Part shown: piece by piece, positions 13,922 through 13,935 of the stretch
Layout of the letters: each line of letters opens with the position of its first letter
How positions within the stretch are numbered: position 1 is the first letter of the stretch
Assembly (NCBI GenBank): GCA_964532085.1
Contig: CAZHHH010000079.1
Span: forward strand, 1-13,935
Direction of reading: 5' to 3'
DNA length: 13,935 nt
Origin: CAZHHH01 sp964532085
GTDB taxonomy: Bacteria; Bacteroidota; Bacteroidia; Bacteroidales; Marinilabiliaceae
The notes under the pieces: model-generated
The model's input: only the letters and a program-made list of their open reading frames with translations
What the model was told of the DNA's origin: nothing
The model's database searches: none
Position numbers and translations under genes: made by a program

Positions 13922-13935
13922 CTTTACCAGTTTTA

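Overview
The window looks like ordinary chromosome from a low-GC member of the Bacteroidota, probably the order Bacteroidales. Four things point there: strong AT richness; near-absence of Shine-Dalgarno sequences; several upstream boxes matching the Bacteroidota -7 element TAnnTTTG; and gene types typical of the group (a long NfeD/ClpP-class protease, a 569-residue acyl-CoA dehydrogenase behind etfBA, a cytidylate kinase-like protein). No tRNA, rRNA, insertion sequence, CRISPR array or phage gene was seen.

Layout: (1) 31-336, minus: the N-terminal half of a PAP2 membrane phosphatase, which stops just after the first catalytic motif and is probably a decayed gene. (2) 518-1907, plus: a two-gene operon of a DEDDh 3'-5' exonuclease and a fumarylacetoacetate-hydrolase-family enzyme (FAHD1-like), closed by a hairpin terminator that can also serve the opposite strand. 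(3) 1960-3735, minus: an NfeD membrane protease followed by a small, highly charged disordered protein. The 159-base gap between them holds three AT-rich inverted repeats with the same half-site. (4) 3858-7772, plus: purB, an MsbA-type ABC exporter, and a membrane-anchored HExxH protein that starts two bases after the exporter. (5) 7769-8865, minus: msrB and a LutA-type cysteine-rich oxidoreductase, joined by an ATGA overlap; the latter converges on the HExxH gene so that the two stop codons overlap. (6) 9176-12872, plus: etfB, etfA and an acyl-CoA dehydrogenase, a complete electron-transfer module behind a recognisable Bacteroidota promoter. (7) 12962-13177, plus: a tiny glutamate-rich lipoprotein. 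(8) 13232-13921, minus: a cytidylate kinase-like protein. A bidirectional terminator lies between the last two.

Functionally the region mixes housekeeping (purine synthesis, DNA processing), envelope functions (ABC exporter, NfeD, lipoprotein), oxidation repair and redox metabolism (MsrB, LutA-like) and acyl-CoA oxidation or reduction (Etf/ACAD). I see no clear undescribed multi-gene system. The items most worth a second look are the HExxH protein beside the exporter, the clostridial-looking EtfB paired with a large dehydrogenase, the NfeD locus with an acidic disordered protein where a flotillin gene might be expected, and the inverted-repeat cluster there.
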